Source of the DNA: Tessaracoccus flavescens
Lineage (GTDB): Bacteria > Actinomycetota > Actinomycetes > Propionibacteriales > Propionibacteriaceae
Assembly (NCBI GenBank): GCA_020741375.1
Contig: DYZF01000187.1
Coordinates: 1-17,255 of the forward strand
DNA length: 17,255 bases
Direction: 5' to 3'
The translations under genes and the position numbers were made by a program. This document shows positions 1-8,298 of the stretch, one piece after another; positions within the stretch are counted from its first letter, which is position 1; every line of letters begins with the position of its first letter. A model generated the notes under the pieces. That model made no database searches and was not told the origin of the DNA. It saw only the letters and a list, made by a program, of their open reading frames with translations.

Positions 1-839
1 TGGCCAAGAAGTACAAGATCGCCGACAAGCTGGTGTTCTCCAAGCTCAAGACCAAGCTCGGCGGCAACATCAAGTTCATGATCTCGGGTTCGGCCAAGCT
101 GTCGCCGCAGGTCCAGAAGTGGTTCTACGCCGCGGGCATCCTCATCGTCGAGGGCTACGGCGCCACCGAGACCAGCGCGATCGCCGCCGTCGATCTCCCG
201 TCTGATCCGGATTTCGGCACCGTCGGCCCGGCCCTGCCCGGCATCGAGGCCAAGATCGCCGACGACGGCGAGCTGCTCCTGCGCGGCCCGATCGTCACCC
301 CCGGCTACCACAACCTGCCCGAGAAGACCGACAAGGTGCTCGTCGACGGCTGGTACCACACGGGCGACATCGGCGAGATCACGCCCGAGGGCCGCATCCG
401 CATCACCGACCGCAAGAAGGACCTCTTCAAGACCTCCGGCGGCAAGTTCGTCGCGCCGCAGAAGGTGGAATCGGCGATCGCCGCGAACATCCCCTACATC
501 TCGCAGGCCATCGCGATCGGTGAGGGACGCAAGTTCGTCTCCGCTCTCGTCGTCCTCGATCCCGCCCTCCTGCAGAAGTGGGCCGAGAAGCGCAATCTGG
601 GGCACCTCAGCTACACCGAGCTGTCGCAGCGTCCTGAGATCTACTCCTCGATCGAGCGCCAGATGGGCCGCGTGAATTCCAAGCTTGAGCGATGGGAGAC
701 GGTCAAGCAGTTCAAGATCCTGGATCACGAGCTCACCGTCGAGAACGCCGGCGTCACCGCCAACATGAAGATCCGACGCTCCGCGGTCACCGACACCTAC
801 TCGGATCTCGTCGAGCAGATGTACCCGCAGGAAGACTGA
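1..839 (+). CDS. Long-chain acyl-CoA ligase (AMP-forming), C-terminal part; 5' end outside window
   Basis: The product activates fatty acids to acyl-CoA with ATP by way of an acyl-adenylate. The open frame runs in from the window edge (first full codon at base 3), so the N-terminus is missing and the GTG at 33 is internal. Visible in order are the adenylate-binding YGATETS motif (about base 160-180), GWYHTGDIG (about 348-375), DRKKDLFKTSGGK (about 408-447, hinge and start of the C-terminal lid) and a late lysine in TANMKIRR, matching the catalytic lysine of the ANL superfamily. The DLFKTSGGKFVAPQKVE stretch is typical of FadD15/long-chain ACSL enzymes. The TGA stop is followed at once by the GTG of the thioesterase gene, so the two are probably co-transcribed. 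Family is secure; chain-length preference cannot be read. Confidence 0.93.
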   Translation, partial: AKKYKIADKLVFSKLKTKLGGNIKFMISGSAKLSPQVQKWFYAAGILIVEGYGATETSAIAAVDLPSDPDFGTVGPALPGIEAKIADDGELLLRGPIVTPGYHNLPEKTDKVLVDGWYHTGDIGEITPEGRIRITDRKKDLFKTSGGKFVAPQKVESAIAANIPYISQAIAIGEGRKFVSALVVLDPALLQKWAEKRNLGHLSYTELSQRPEIYSSIERQMGRVNSKLERWETVKQFKILDHELTVENAGVTANMKIRRSAVTDTYSDLVEQMYPQED

Positions 840-1706
840 GTGTTTTCGACGACGCTGCCCCTGCGGTGGTCCGACATGGACGCGCAGGGGCACGTTAACA
901 ACGGGGTCATCGTCGACTACCTGCAGGAGGCGCGCGTGCGCTTCCTCCGCGGCGGGGTCGCGTCCAGCCTGCTGGATTCCGGCGTCATCGTGGTGTCGCA
1001 CCAGGTGGAGTACCGGCGGTCGATCGACTACGACGATGAGGGCATCCACGTCGAGTTGGGGGTTGCGTCCTTGGGCGCCGCCAAGATCGAGATCGCGTAC
1101 GAGCTCAGCCAGGGCGGACAGGTGGCTGTCCGCGCTCGCACCGTGCTGTGCCCGTTCGACTTCGACGAGCAGCGCCCCGTCCGGCTGACGGCGGAACAGC
1201 GCGCGTTCTTCGACGCCCACCGCACCGATGCCGACCCGCTGCGGGAGCTCGAGGCGCCGTCGCTGGAGGCGCGCGGCACCGCCATCGACACGTTCGTGCG
1301 CTGGTCGGATCTCGATTCCTACGGCCACGTCAACAACGCCATGGTGTTCGACTACGTCCAGCAGGCCCGCGTCACCGCCACCACGCAGTGGGACCCGTCC
1401 ATGGCGCGGGCTGGCTCGAAGGGCTCGCAGTACATGTGGTTGGTCGCGCGCCAGGACGTTGATTACGTCGCGCAGATCGACCACCGTGTGACGCCGTTCG
1501 TCATTCGGGTGGCTCCGGTGAGCCTTGGCACCTCATCGATCGTGTTGGCCTCCGAGATCACCGACCCAGTCAACGGCGCCGTGCTTGTGCGAGCCAGGAC
1601 AATCCTGGTGTGTGCGGATCTGAACATGAAAAAGGTGGAGCTCCCGGCGCGCATGCGTGAGCGCCTGGAGCCCCACCTCGTGGTCAGCGACGAGCCAGCT
1701 CAGTGA
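840..1706 (+). CDS. Tandem (double) hotdog acyl-CoA thioesterase
   Basis: This 288-residue protein is built from two hotdog (4HBT) repeats. Each carries the family signature: RWSDMDAQGHVNN near residue 9 and RWSDLDSYGHVNN near residue 156, each followed by a DY(L/V)Q(E/Q)AR helix. Such enzymes hydrolyse acyl-CoA to free acid and CoA in the cytosol, and the Asp/His/Asn of the signature shape the thioester site. The GTG start directly abuts the upstream stop, with AGGAAG five bases before it inside the ligase gene, so translation is probably coupled. Pairing an acyl-CoA ligase with a thioesterase suggests balancing of acyl-CoA pools (inference). The last 23 bases overlap the 3' end of the opposing GH43 gene. 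Confidence 0.88.
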   Translation: MFSTTLPLRWSDMDAQGHVNNGVIVDYLQEARVRFLRGGVASSLLDSGVIVVSHQVEYRRSIDYDDEGIHVELGVASLGAAKIEIAYELSQGGQVAVRARTVLCPFDFDEQRPVRLTAEQRAFFDAHRTDADPLRELEAPSLEARGTAIDTFVRWSDLDSYGHVNNAMVFDYVQQARVTATTQWDPSMARAGSKGSQYMWLVARQDVDYVAQIDHRVTPFVIRVAPVSLGTSSIVLASEITDPVNGAVLVRARTILVCADLNMKKVELPARMRERLEPHLVVSDEPAQ

Positions 1707-4029
1707 CCTGGGCGTCGGTGAGTGCCGCGTTGTAGACGCGCAGCTCGTCCATGGCGCCCTTGTACGGCGTATCCCACCAGTTCGTCGCTAGGCTGAAGAT
1801 GCCCGTTTGAGTGGTGAGAACATCGGGGAACCCTGTGCCGCTGAAGGCAGGCTGGCCATTGATCCAGCCGGTTAGCTTCCCGGAATCGACGGAGAACGCG
1901 ACGTGGCTCCACGTTCCGGTCGGGATGCGCTGGCCAAACCCCGCGTTGTACCACTGTGTTCCCGACCACACCATCGTCTGGCCACCGACGCCGCCATGGC
2001 CGTACGGGACAAGGCTCACCCAGGAGGTATCGGTGCGGGCGGCGAAGAACGCCGTGGTGAACTGGGTCAGCTGCTCCGGCTTCAGCCACAGCGACACGGA
2101 GTAGGTCCCGCCCGAGACAAGACCGTCGGGAAGCCGGATACCGGTGGATCCGTCGAACGAGTACGCCTCGCCGGAGACGCCTGGCACGTAGGCTGCGGTT
2201 CCGCCCGGTGCGCCGATGCGGGGGCCAGCGATCTGGCCGGGAGCTCCGCCCACGGAGTCGGTCAGGGAGCCGTCGAAGGAGTAGCTGGCGACGAGACCAC
2301 CCGCGACGCGCGCCGGAACGGTTACTGTGAAGGTCTTGACGGCGGTAGCTTCACCGTTGGTGACGGTGGCCGTGAGGGTGACCACTGCGTCAGGTTCTCC
2401 TGCCGCTGGTCGGGTGACGGTGCCGTCAGATGCGATGACAGCCGAGTCCGAGGAGGTCCACGAGATTGTGGATCCCTGGGTGCCGACGGTGGGAAGGGTG
2501 ATGTTGGTGATCGTGGAGTCAGGCAAGGTGAGATCCGCGACGACCCGGGCCACGGCCCCCGCCGGGGACACCAGAGTCCGCTTGACGCCCCAGAGCGCGG
2601 CGCCGTCGGGCTTGATGCCGGTGAAGGTGGGCACCCATGCCGACTGATCAGCGTCCCACTGCTCAGTGAAAGCCACTTCAAAGGTCGAGCCATCGATGGT
2701 CAGCAGGGCCTTCTGGCGGCCCAACTTCTTCCAAGCGCCGGTCAACGCGCCTGTGATTGCGCCTTGCTGGGTGAATGTCACCTGCCGAGCCGGATGGAGG
2801 TCGGTGTCGATGGTGCGGGGGGCGTGATCGACCACCGCCCACGTACCCACCATGTCGGCGCGGAAGGTGGTTGAACGCGTCTCGCCGCCGTAGCGAAGCG
2901 GAGTGATCGTTGGCCACCCCTCGGCGTCGAAGAGGAGTTCGTGGACTCGGACCTGGTGTTCTTCGCCGCGGTAGGGGAAGCGGGTGTGGAAGGCGAGGAA
3001 GGTTCGACCGGTGGCGTCATCGACGAATGCTGTGCTTCCGCCGGGGGAGACGTAGCCGGTGCCGGGCCCGGAACCGGGGTCGCCCACCGTGCGTGCGAAC
3101 AGGTGGTTACCTGCCAGCTTGACTGCCGATTCGGCGATGGAGGCGTCGTCGAAGAGCGGCTTACTTGGGTCGGCCTTCACGGTTGACATGTCTCGGCCGT
3201 CGGCGTCGAGGAAGGGCCCATCAGGAGAGGTGGAGCGGGCAACCCGGATGTTGTAGCCGCCTGTCGCGTCCAATCCACCGTAGGTGACGAACAGGTAGTA
3301 GAAGCCGTCTCGGTAGTGCACGGCAGGACCCTCGATGCGGGCGTGGTTGCCGCCCCAGAGGTGCTTGCCGTAGCCCTGGTCTGGGAAGGGGAATCCTGTG
3401 CTGGGGTCGAGTTCAAGCGAGAAGATGCCGCCTGAGAAGGATCCGTAGGTCATCCAGAGTCGCCCCTGTTGGTCGAAGAAGACGTCGGGATCGACGACGT
3501 TGGGATGAATCCGCGCGTCATAGATGGTGCCGTCCTCGGACGGCTGTCCCCACATGCCGGACTTCAGGATCAAGCCCAGATCGCGGTAAGGGCCGGTGAC
3601 CTTGTCTGCCACTGCGATGCCCATAGCCGAGCGGGGGGAGTCACCCTTGCAGGCGTTGTAGTACATGTAGAACTGGCCGTCAGGCAACTGGATCACATCA
3701 GGAGCCCACAGAGTGGGCGATTGCGCCCATTCGAGGGCCTCCGCGAGTTCGACGGTGACGTCGTCGAACAGTGGGTTGGCCGGGTTGACGCCTTCGGCGA
3801 TCTGGGTCCAGTTCATCAAGTCGGTGCTCGATGCAGCCGCGAGGTGCGAGCCAAAGACGTAGTGGACGCCGTCAACCTCGATGTGATCGGGGTCATGGAC
3901 GGTGGCGTTGGAGAACTCTGGTGCCGGGGCGGGTGTGGACGGAGGCTTGGCGACGGCGGGCGACGCGACGAGCGCGAGGCCCATGGCGACACCGGCGGCG
4001 GCGAGCCTGGTGAGCGGATGACGCGACAT
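1684..4029 (-). CDS. Secreted arabinan endo-1,5-alpha-L-arabinosidase (GH43, Abn2-like) with Ig-like and LamG domains
   Basis: A 781-residue exported enzyme predicted to cut alpha-1,5-linked arabinan. A Sec signal peptide (residues 1-27, cleavage after AVA) leads into a five-bladed GH43 domain (about 40-385). Candidate catalytic residues are Asp46 (VHDPD, base), Asp180 (VVDPDVFF, pKa modulator) and Glu233 (RIEGPA, acid). The stretch GYGKHLWGGNHARIEGP and the later GGYNIRVARS resemble Bacillus Abn2 from memory. An Abn2-type beta domain follows (about 386-485, ending DGAALWGVKR), then an atrophied bacterial Ig-like domain (about 487-572) and a concanavalin/LamG-like domain (about 576-781, DELRVYN near its end), probably carbohydrate-binding. 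No LPXTG, SLH or membrane anchor is seen, so it is likely released. GAGGAG lies upstream of the ATG. It is last of the four leftward hydrolase genes. Endo activity is inferred from family. Confidence 0.9.
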   Translation of the reverse strand: MSRHPLTRLAAAGVAMGLALVASPAVAKPPSTPAPAPEFSNATVHDPDHIEVDGVHYVFGSHLAAASSTDLMNWTQIAEGVNPANPLFDDVTVELAEALEWAQSPTLWAPDVIQLPDGQFYMYYNACKGDSPRSAMGIAVADKVTGPYRDLGLILKSGMWGQPSEDGTIYDARIHPNVVDPDVFFDQQGRLWMTYGSFSGGIFSLELDPSTGFPFPDQGYGKHLWGGNHARIEGPAVHYRDGFYYLFVTYGGLDATGGYNIRVARSTSPDGPFLDADGRDMSTVKADPSKPLFDDASIAESAVKLAGNHLFARTVGDPGSGPGTGYVSPGGSTAFVDDATGRTFLAFHTRFPYRGEEHQVRVHELLFDAEGWPTITPLRYGGETRSTTFRADMVGTWAVVDHAPRTIDTDLHPARQVTFTQQGAITGALTGAWKKLGRQKALLTIDGSTFEVAFTEQWDADQSAWVPTFTGIKPDGAALWGVKRTLVSPAGAVARVVADLTLPDSTITNITLPTVGTQGSTISWTSSDSAVIASDGTVTRPAAGEPDAVVTLTATVTNGEATAVKTFTVTVPARVAGGLVASYSFDGSLTDSVGGAPGQIAGPRIGAPGGTAAYVPGVSGEAYSFDGSTGIRLPDGLVSGGTYSVSLWLKPEQLTQFTTAFFAARTDTSWVSLVPYGHGGVGGQTMVWSGTQWYNAGFGQRIPTGTWSHVAFSVDSGKLTGWINGQPAFSGTGFPDVLTTQTGIFSLATNWWDTPYKGAMDELRVYNAALTDAQVTELARR

Positions 4030-4062
4030 CGGTGTGGCTCCTCTTCTGGAGTTGGTGGGGGG

Positions 4063-5580
4063 CTAGTGGGTGGACAGGGAGATGGTGAGGAAGCTGTGGG
4101 CGGGGATGTCGATGCTGAGGACCGAATCGGTCGGCAACTCGACGTCGAACGGCTGTGGGACAACCTCATCGGGCGATTCGGTTGTGTTGCGTGCCTCGAT
4201 GGCCGACGCAGTCAGGATGCGGGCCTCGGCCGCGGTGAACGTGGCGCCCCGGAGGTCGAGGCGGACGCTGTGTGCTGACTCGAGGTCGAGGTTGCTGAGG
4301 GAGATCAGCACCGTGCCGTCCTTCACGCTCGCCGAGCCTGAGATGAGCTCGATGGGGGTGCCACCGACCTGTCGCGACGGCAGGGCATCACCAACCCAGT
4401 TGAGTGCGAGCGAATCGGCATCCTGGTGCCCCTTGTTCATCTCGAACACGTGGTAGGTGGGGGTCCGAACCAGGGTCTCTCCGTCGGTGAAGAGCATGGC
4501 TTGCAGCACGTTGACCACCTGCGCGATGTTGGCCATCACGAGACGATCCGCGTGGCGGTGGAATGAGTCGAAGTGCAACGAGGCAACCAGGGCGTCACGC
4601 ATGGTGTTCTGCTGGAACAGGAAGCGGGGATTGGTGCCGGGCTCGACCGCGAACCATGTGCCCCATTCGTCGAGCACCAGGCCGATCCGCTTGGTGGGGT
4701 CGTAGACGTCCATGATGTTGCCGTGGCGCGTCAGGAGCTCCTCGATGCGCCAGGCCGAGCGCATGGTGTCGTAGTACACGTCGGCGTCGAAGTCTGTGGC
4801 GCTGAAGGTGGGCGGCCACTGACCGGGGTAGGTGTAGTAGTGCAGCGAGATGGCGTCGAAGAAGTGGCGTGGGTTGCAGCCGCAGCCCAGATCGCCGAGG
4901 GTCTTCATGAGCGTCTCGGTCCAGTGGTAATCGTCGACGTTGGCGCCGCCTGCGATCTTGTACAGCTTGTTGCCATCGTGCTCGCGGCAGTAGGTGGAGA
5001 ACTGGCGCGCCAGGTCGGCGTAGTACTCGGCGCGCATGTTTCCGCCGCAGCCCCACGATTCATTGCCGACGCCCCAGAACGGAATGGTCCACGGCTCGTC
5101 GCGGCCATTCTCACGGCGCAATTTGGACATTGGGGCGTCCCCGGAGCGCGTGAGATACTCGATCCAGTCCGCCATCTCTCGGACGGTGCCGGAGCCGACG
5201 TTGCCGCAAATGTAGGGATCCGCGCCCAGCTGCTCGCACAAGTCAAGGAATTCGTGCGTGCCGAACGAGTTGTCTTCGACGACGTTGCCCCAGTGAGTGT
5301 TGACTACGGTGGGCCGCTCCTCGCGGGGACCGACCCCGTCACGCCAGTGGTACTCGTCGGCGAAACACCCGCCGGGCCAGCGCAGGTTGGGAATGTTTAG
5401 AGCCTTGAGTGCCTCGACGACGTCGGTGCGCATGCCCCGCACGTTGGGGATAGGGGAGTCTTCGCCCACGAAGATGCCCTCGTAGATGCAGTTGCCCAGA
5501 TGCTCGGCGAACTGGCCGTAGAGGTGGCGGTTGATCTTTGCGCCGGTGACGTCGACGTTGATGACAGCGGTGGTGGCCAT
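4063..5580 (-). CDS. Alpha-L-arabinofuranosidase, GH51 (second paralogue, cytosolic)
   Basis: This 505-residue enzyme has no signal peptide. It is a retaining exo-hydrolase expected to release terminal L-arabinofuranose from arabino-oligosaccharides in the cytosol. The (beta/alpha)8 barrel shows the N-terminal [28 protein letters not shown], the acid/base Glu174 in WGVGNESWG and the nucleophile Glu305 in LDEWGTWF; a C-terminal beta-sandwich ends [11 protein letters not shown]. The ATG at 5580 has a strong TAAGGAG six bases upstream. It sits 18 bp after the GH43 lipoprotein gene and 33 bp before the secreted GH43 gene, so all are probably one transcript. It is clearly diverged from the GH51 at 8099 (for example [14 protein letters not shown] against NLGTRGVQEALDL), which suggests different linkage or oligomer preference rather than recent duplication. 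Confidence 0.92.
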   Translation of the reverse strand: MATTAVINVDVTGAKINRHLYGQFAEHLGNCIYEGIFVGEDSPIPNVRGMRTDVVEALKALNIPNLRWPGGCFADEYHWRDGVGPREERPTVVNTHWGNVVEDNSFGTHEFLDLCEQLGADPYICGNVGSGTVREMADWIEYLTRSGDAPMSKLRRENGRDEPWTIPFWGVGNESWGCGGNMRAEYYADLARQFSTYCREHDGNKLYKIAGGANVDDYHWTETLMKTLGDLGCGCNPRHFFDAISLHYYTYPGQWPPTFSATDFDADVYYDTMRSAWRIEELLTRHGNIMDVYDPTKRIGLVLDEWGTWFAVEPGTNPRFLFQQNTMRDALVASLHFDSFHRHADRLVMANIAQVVNVLQAMLFTDGETLVRTPTYHVFEMNKGHQDADSLALNWVGDALPSRQVGGTPIELISGSASVKDGTVLISLSNLDLESAHSVRLDLRGATFTAAEARILTASAIEARNTTESPDEVVPQPFDVELPTDSVLSIDIPAHSFLTISLSTH

Positions 5581-5598
5581 GGGAGTAGCTCTCCTTAT

Positions 5599-6606
5599 TT
5601 ATTGATTGGTTTCTTGTGCTGTGCGAAGGACAGGCCAGCCGTCGCGCCAGCCGAGCTTTCGAATGGCGAGCTGGAAATCGCCGCCGAGATTCTCGTCGTA
5701 GTAGTGGTAGGCGAGGTAGTCGCCCGAGACCGATTGACCGCCGGGCCCGATCCGGTTAGCGGTGGTCTCAAGCAGCAAGGTGCCGCCCCGGTCGGCGAGA
5801 TCGACTCCGTCGGCGTCGAGGTAGGGGCCCTCCGGGCTCTTGGCCCGACCGACGTTGATGTTGTATGTACTGGCGGTGCCTTGGCAGCACGAGTCGAAGG
5901 AAACGAACAGGTAGTACCACCCGTCGCGGTACAGCAGGGCCGGTGCCTCGATCGCGTTGGTGGCTGTTTGGCGGCTGGCGATCATCACGGGTTCGGAACC
6001 CTCGGAGACCTTGCCGGAGGGGAAGTCGAGTGCCACCAGCTGGATGCCGCCCCAGAAGGAGCCAAACGCCATCCACCCCTGGCCGGACTCGTCCACCAAC
6101 ACTGCCGGGTCAATGGTGTTGTAGTCCTTGCTACCGTCCGACGAAATGACTTCCCCTTGATCCACCCAGCCCGCCGAGGGGTCGTCGGCGCTCAACTCGT
6201 CGTTGGTCATCAGACCGATTGCTGAGGTGTTGGAGCCAAATGTCGAGACTGAGTAGTAGAGGTACCAGGTGCCGTCGTATTCGATGACCTCTGGGGCCCA
6301 GAAGTTCTGCACCCCGGTGATCTTCTCGACGGCCCACTTGGGCTCAGTGCTTGGGCCCCAGACCTCGCCTGCGTAGCTCCACTCGCGCCCGTCCGGGGAG
6401 GTGCGCACCTGGATGGCGCCTAGCGACACCCGATTGTCCCCGGTTGAGAACACAAACCAGGGGTGCTCGTCAGTCCCGACGACGATCCCCGGGTCATGCG
6501 TCCGAAGCTCGCCGCTGAGCTCGAGTTCCTCGGCGGCGGGCGCGGTGGACTGGCAGCCGCTCAGGACAGCGACCGCCAGCAATCCCGCAGCCCACCGCTT
6601 CATCAT
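5599..6606 (-). CDS. GH43 arabinanase/arabinosidase lipoprotein
   Basis: A 335-residue GH43 enzyme anchored outside the cell. The start is ATG at 6606: the open frame extends further upstream, but that part lies inside the GH51 gene and is low-complexity Arg-rich shadow, whereas from 6606 a clean lipoprotein signal appears (MMKRWAAGLLAVAVLSGC, lipobox LSGC with Cys18). Catalytic candidates are Asp38 (THDPG), Asp166 (TIDPAV) and Glu220 (AIEAPAL); His301 in AYHYYDE matches the conserved His of arabinanases. ENLGGDFQLAIRKLGWRDGWP closes the propeller; there is no extra domain. The start overlaps the upstream GH51 stop by 4 bp (ATGA), predicting translational coupling. It most likely trims arabinan or arabino-oligosaccharides near the membrane; endo versus exo mode is not visible. 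Confidence 0.9.
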   Translation of the reverse strand: MMKRWAAGLLAVAVLSGCQSTAPAAEELELSGELRTHDPGIVVGTDEHPWFVFSTGDNRVSLGAIQVRTSPDGREWSYAGEVWGPSTEPKWAVEKITGVQNFWAPEVIEYDGTWYLYYSVSTFGSNTSAIGLMTNDELSADDPSAGWVDQGEVISSDGSKDYNTIDPAVLVDESGQGWMAFGSFWGGIQLVALDFPSGKVSEGSEPVMIASRQTATNAIEAPALLYRDGWYYLFVSFDSCCQGTASTYNINVGRAKSPEGPYLDADGVDLADRGGTLLLETTANRIGPGGQSVSGDYLAYHYYDENLGGDFQLAIRKLGWRDGWPVLRTAQETNQ

Positions 6607-8099
6607 CGGGCCAGCCTCACCATCGTCCAGGAGATGGGCGGGAGGGAGATCGTCAAGGTGCCGTCGCCGAGCTCTGCCGATTCGTTGGCGCGGGGTGCGA
6701 CGGTGGTGTCGTCGTCGACGCTGGCCTGCCAACGCGGATCGTCGTGATTCAACGTCAGAGCCTCGACGAGCGAGGTTCCCCCTGGCACTTCGGCAGCCAC
6801 CTCGATGGTGTCGGTTTCAGAGCGGTTGACGAGGAAGAGGGCGCCATCTGAGTTGTCCCAAGTGGCAACTGCGTCGACAGCCGGGACAGCACCGAAGGCG
6901 TGGCTGTCGATGGTGGGGGAGTCGATAACGACGCGGAGAACCTCCCCTCGGGCGTACTTCGAGGTGAGCGCGAAGGGGTGGAATGTGGTCTGCTTCCACA
7001 CCGGGCCGTCTGGCTCGCTCATCACCGGAGCGATCACGTTGACGAGCTGGGCGAGGTTCGCGGACCACACGCGATCCGTGTGGCGAAGCAATGAGATGAG
7101 CAGGTTCCCGAACACTACGGCGTCGGCCACGGAGTAGTTGTCTTCCAGCAGGCGAGGCGCCACAGGCCAGTCGTCGCCCGTAGGAGGCTTCGACGGGGTG
7201 CGGTCTTGGTACCAGACGTTCCACTCGTCGAACGAGATGCCGATCTGCTTGTCGCTCTTCCTGGCGGCACCGACGGTGTCGATGGTGGCGCCAACCTGAT
7301 CGATGAAACGATCCATATCCTCGGCAGAGACCAGGAACTCTTGCAGACCGTGTTCGCCCTCCCAATAGTAGGCATGGGCCGACACCATGTCGACGTGGTC
7401 CCACGCCTCAGTGAGCACGACGCGTTCCCACTCGCCGAAGGTGGGCATGGAGCGCGACGAGGATCCACACGCCACGAGCTCCAGGGAGGGATCCATCATC
7501 CGCATTGCCCGCGCGGTTTCCGTTGCGATGCGCCCGTACTCCTCCGCAGTCTTGTGCCCGATCTGCCAAGGGCCGTCCATCTCGTTGCCGAGGCACCACA
7601 TCTTCACCCGGTAAGGCTCGTCGGTGCCGTTGGCGCGGCGCTGCTCGGCGAAGTGAGAGGTGCCGGGAACGTTGCAGTACTCCAGGAGGTCGAGGGCCTC
7701 CTGGACGCCGCGCGTGCCGAGGTTGACTGCCATCATCGGTTCGATGTCGGCCAGCTTGGCCCAGCGCATGAACTCGTCAGTGCCGAAGGTGTTTGGATCC
7801 GAGGAGTGCCACGCGAGATCGAGACGGTGCGGTCGCTCGTCAACTGGGCCAACGCCGTCCTCCCAGCGATAGCCGGACACGAAGTTGCCGCCAGGGTAGC
7901 GAACGGTCGACACACCCAGTTCACGCACGAGCTCGAGGACGTCGCCGCGGAAGCCATTCTCATCGGCCGTCGGATGACCTGGCTCATAAATGCCCGTATA
8001 GACGCAGCGGCCCAGGTGCTCGACGAACGAGCCGAACGTTCGTCTACGGACGGGACCCACCCGGAAGGCTGGATTGATGACGAGTGTTGCCTGGTTCAT
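6603..8099 (-). CDS. abfA: Alpha-L-arabinofuranosidase, GH51 (AbfA-type, cytosolic)
   Basis: A 498-residue exo-arabinofuranosidase with no signal peptide, first gene of the leftward hydrolase operon. It has the classic AbfA layout: RRRTFGSFVEHLGRCVYTGIYEPGH at the N-terminus (listed here as RTFGSFVEHLG plus CVYTGIYEPGH), VRYPGGNFVSGYRWEDGVGP, acid/base Glu173 in WCLGNEMDGPWQIGH, nucleophile Glu292 in SFDEWNVWYQ, and a C-terminal beta domain. The open frame reaches 8150, but the ATG at 8099 is preferred because AAAGGGG lies six bases upstream and the extra 17 codons would run across the operator-like dyad at 8120-8140. The ATGA overlap with the next gene marks an operon. Substrate is inferred as alpha-1,5/1,3 arabino-oligosaccharides; the symbol follows family resemblance. 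Confidence 0.92.
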   Translation of the reverse strand: MNQATLVINPAFRVGPVRRRTFGSFVEHLGRCVYTGIYEPGHPTADENGFRGDVLELVRELGVSTVRYPGGNFVSGYRWEDGVGPVDERPHRLDLAWHSSDPNTFGTDEFMRWAKLADIEPMMAVNLGTRGVQEALDLLEYCNVPGTSHFAEQRRANGTDEPYRVKMWCLGNEMDGPWQIGHKTAEEYGRIATETARAMRMMDPSLELVACGSSSRSMPTFGEWERVVLTEAWDHVDMVSAHAYYWEGEHGLQEFLVSAEDMDRFIDQVGATIDTVGAARKSDKQIGISFDEWNVWYQDRTPSKPPTGDDWPVAPRLLEDNYSVADAVVFGNLLISLLRHTDRVWSANLAQLVNVIAPVMSEPDGPVWKQTTFHPFALTSKYARGEVLRVVIDSPTIDSHAFGAVPAVDAVATWDNSDGALFLVNRSETDTIEVAAEVPGGTSLVEALTLNHDDPRWQASVDDDTTVAPRANESAELGDGTLTISLPPISWTMVRLAR

Positions 8100-8105
8100 G
8101 GCACG

Positions 8106-8112
8106 CCCCTTT
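8106..8112 (-). promoter_or_regulatory. Ribosome binding site fixing the GH51 start
   Basis: Read on the minus strand this is AAAGGGG, six bases before the ATG at 8099. It decides for that start over the longer frame that would begin at 8150. Confidence 0.7.
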
Positions 8113-8119
8113 GCGAGTC

Positions 8120-8140
8120 TGTTTACATCGATAGAAAACA
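8120..8140. promoter_or_regulatory. LacI-type operator candidate (TGTTTAC-N7-GAAAACA)
   Basis: A 21-bp dyad with 7-base arms matching at six of seven positions around a 7-base centre, ATCGATA. Size, A/T-rich arms and TGTTTAC/GTAAACA half-sites are typical of LacI/GalR-family operators. It overlaps where the -10 of the leftward promoter should lie, a repression position. A dyad with the same spacing and a similar centre lies just upstream of the LacI-type gene at 14500-14518. Confidence 0.6.
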
Positions 8141-8161
8141 AGGGTCGCACAGTAGCGTCAA
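8134..8161 (-). promoter_or_regulatory. Candidate leftward promoter of the hydrolase operon
   Basis: On the minus strand, TTGACG (8156-8161) could be the -35 box. With 17-19 bases of spacing the -10 would be TTTTCT or TTCTAT, inside the dyad at 8120-8140. The -35 is good and the -10 is weak, which would fit a regulated promoter. No transcript start is known. Confidence 0.4.
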
Positions 8162-8202
8162 AGGATCAAGAGGTGAGCCTGTGACCGGTCTATTTACGCT
8201 CA

Positions 8203-8223
8203 CGTGACTGTGGAAATGTCACG
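8203..8223. promoter_or_regulatory. Inverted repeat CGTGAC-N9-GTCACG, possible activator site
   Basis: Perfect 6-bp arms around nine bases. The centre at about 8213 lies about 61 bp upstream of the transcript start expected from the -10 candidate at 8262-8267, a position typical of activators. The 11 bases between the inner GTGA/TCAC words do not fit the Crp/GlxR spacing of six, so the protein that might bind is not identified. Confidence 0.3.
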
Positions 8224-8238
8224 GTTTGATAACAAGGG

Positions 8239-8267
8239 TTGAGTGTACAACGATGAAAGCGTAGGGT
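8239..8267 (+). promoter_or_regulatory. Candidate rightward promoter of the ABC transporter operon
   Basis: TTGAGT (8239-8244) and TAGGGT (8262-8267) are separated by exactly 17 bases, a good sigma-70-like arrangement for a high-GC genome. Within the spacer, TGTACAACGATGAAAG (8244-8259) partly resembles the dyad at 8120-8140 (shared TACA.CGAT and GAAA), so a degenerate repressor site may lie between the two boxes. The predicted 5' leader is about 90 bases. Confidence 0.45.
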
Positions 8268-8280
8268 CCTGCCTATCAGC

Positions 8281-8298
8281 AGTTCCAGGGTTGGAACT
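8281..8298 (+). other. Short perfect hairpin in the 5' leader of the ABC operon
   Basis: AGTTCCA and TGGAACT form a 7-bp perfect stem around a GGGT loop. It falls just after the -10 candidate, near the expected start of the transcript, so it could be a 5'-end stabilising hairpin or a protein-binding palindrome. No U-run follows, so it is not an obvious terminator. Confidence 0.4.

Noticed and set aside
33..35. GTG at 33 as true start of the acyl-CoA ligase
   Set aside because: The frame continues upstream to the window edge with plausible sequence and the protein lacks its N-terminal half, so the gene begins outside the window.
1903..2874. 323-codon open frame on the plus strand opposite the secreted GH43 gene
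   Set aside because: Gly/Arg-rich shadow of a well-supported gene; no recognisable domain.
6607..6732. Longer N-terminus for the GH43 lipoprotein (start at 6732)
   Set aside because: The extra 42 residues are Arg-rich shadow within the GH51 gene and would bury the lipoprotein signal.
7206..8207. 333-codon open frame on the plus strand opposite the GH51 gene
   Set aside because: Shadow frame that crosses the promoter region; the GH51 catalytic motifs are on the other strand.
8181..8207. Eight-codon leader peptide (GTG to TGA) with a purine-rich stretch upstream
   Set aside because: It lies upstream of the best rightward promoter, holds no run of regulatory codons or attenuator, and is short enough to be chance.
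8210..8224. Crp/GlxR-like site TGTGG-N5-TCACG
   Set aside because: The spacing is five instead of six and one half-site is imperfect, so it does not meet the consensus; kept only as part of an unassigned inverted repeat.
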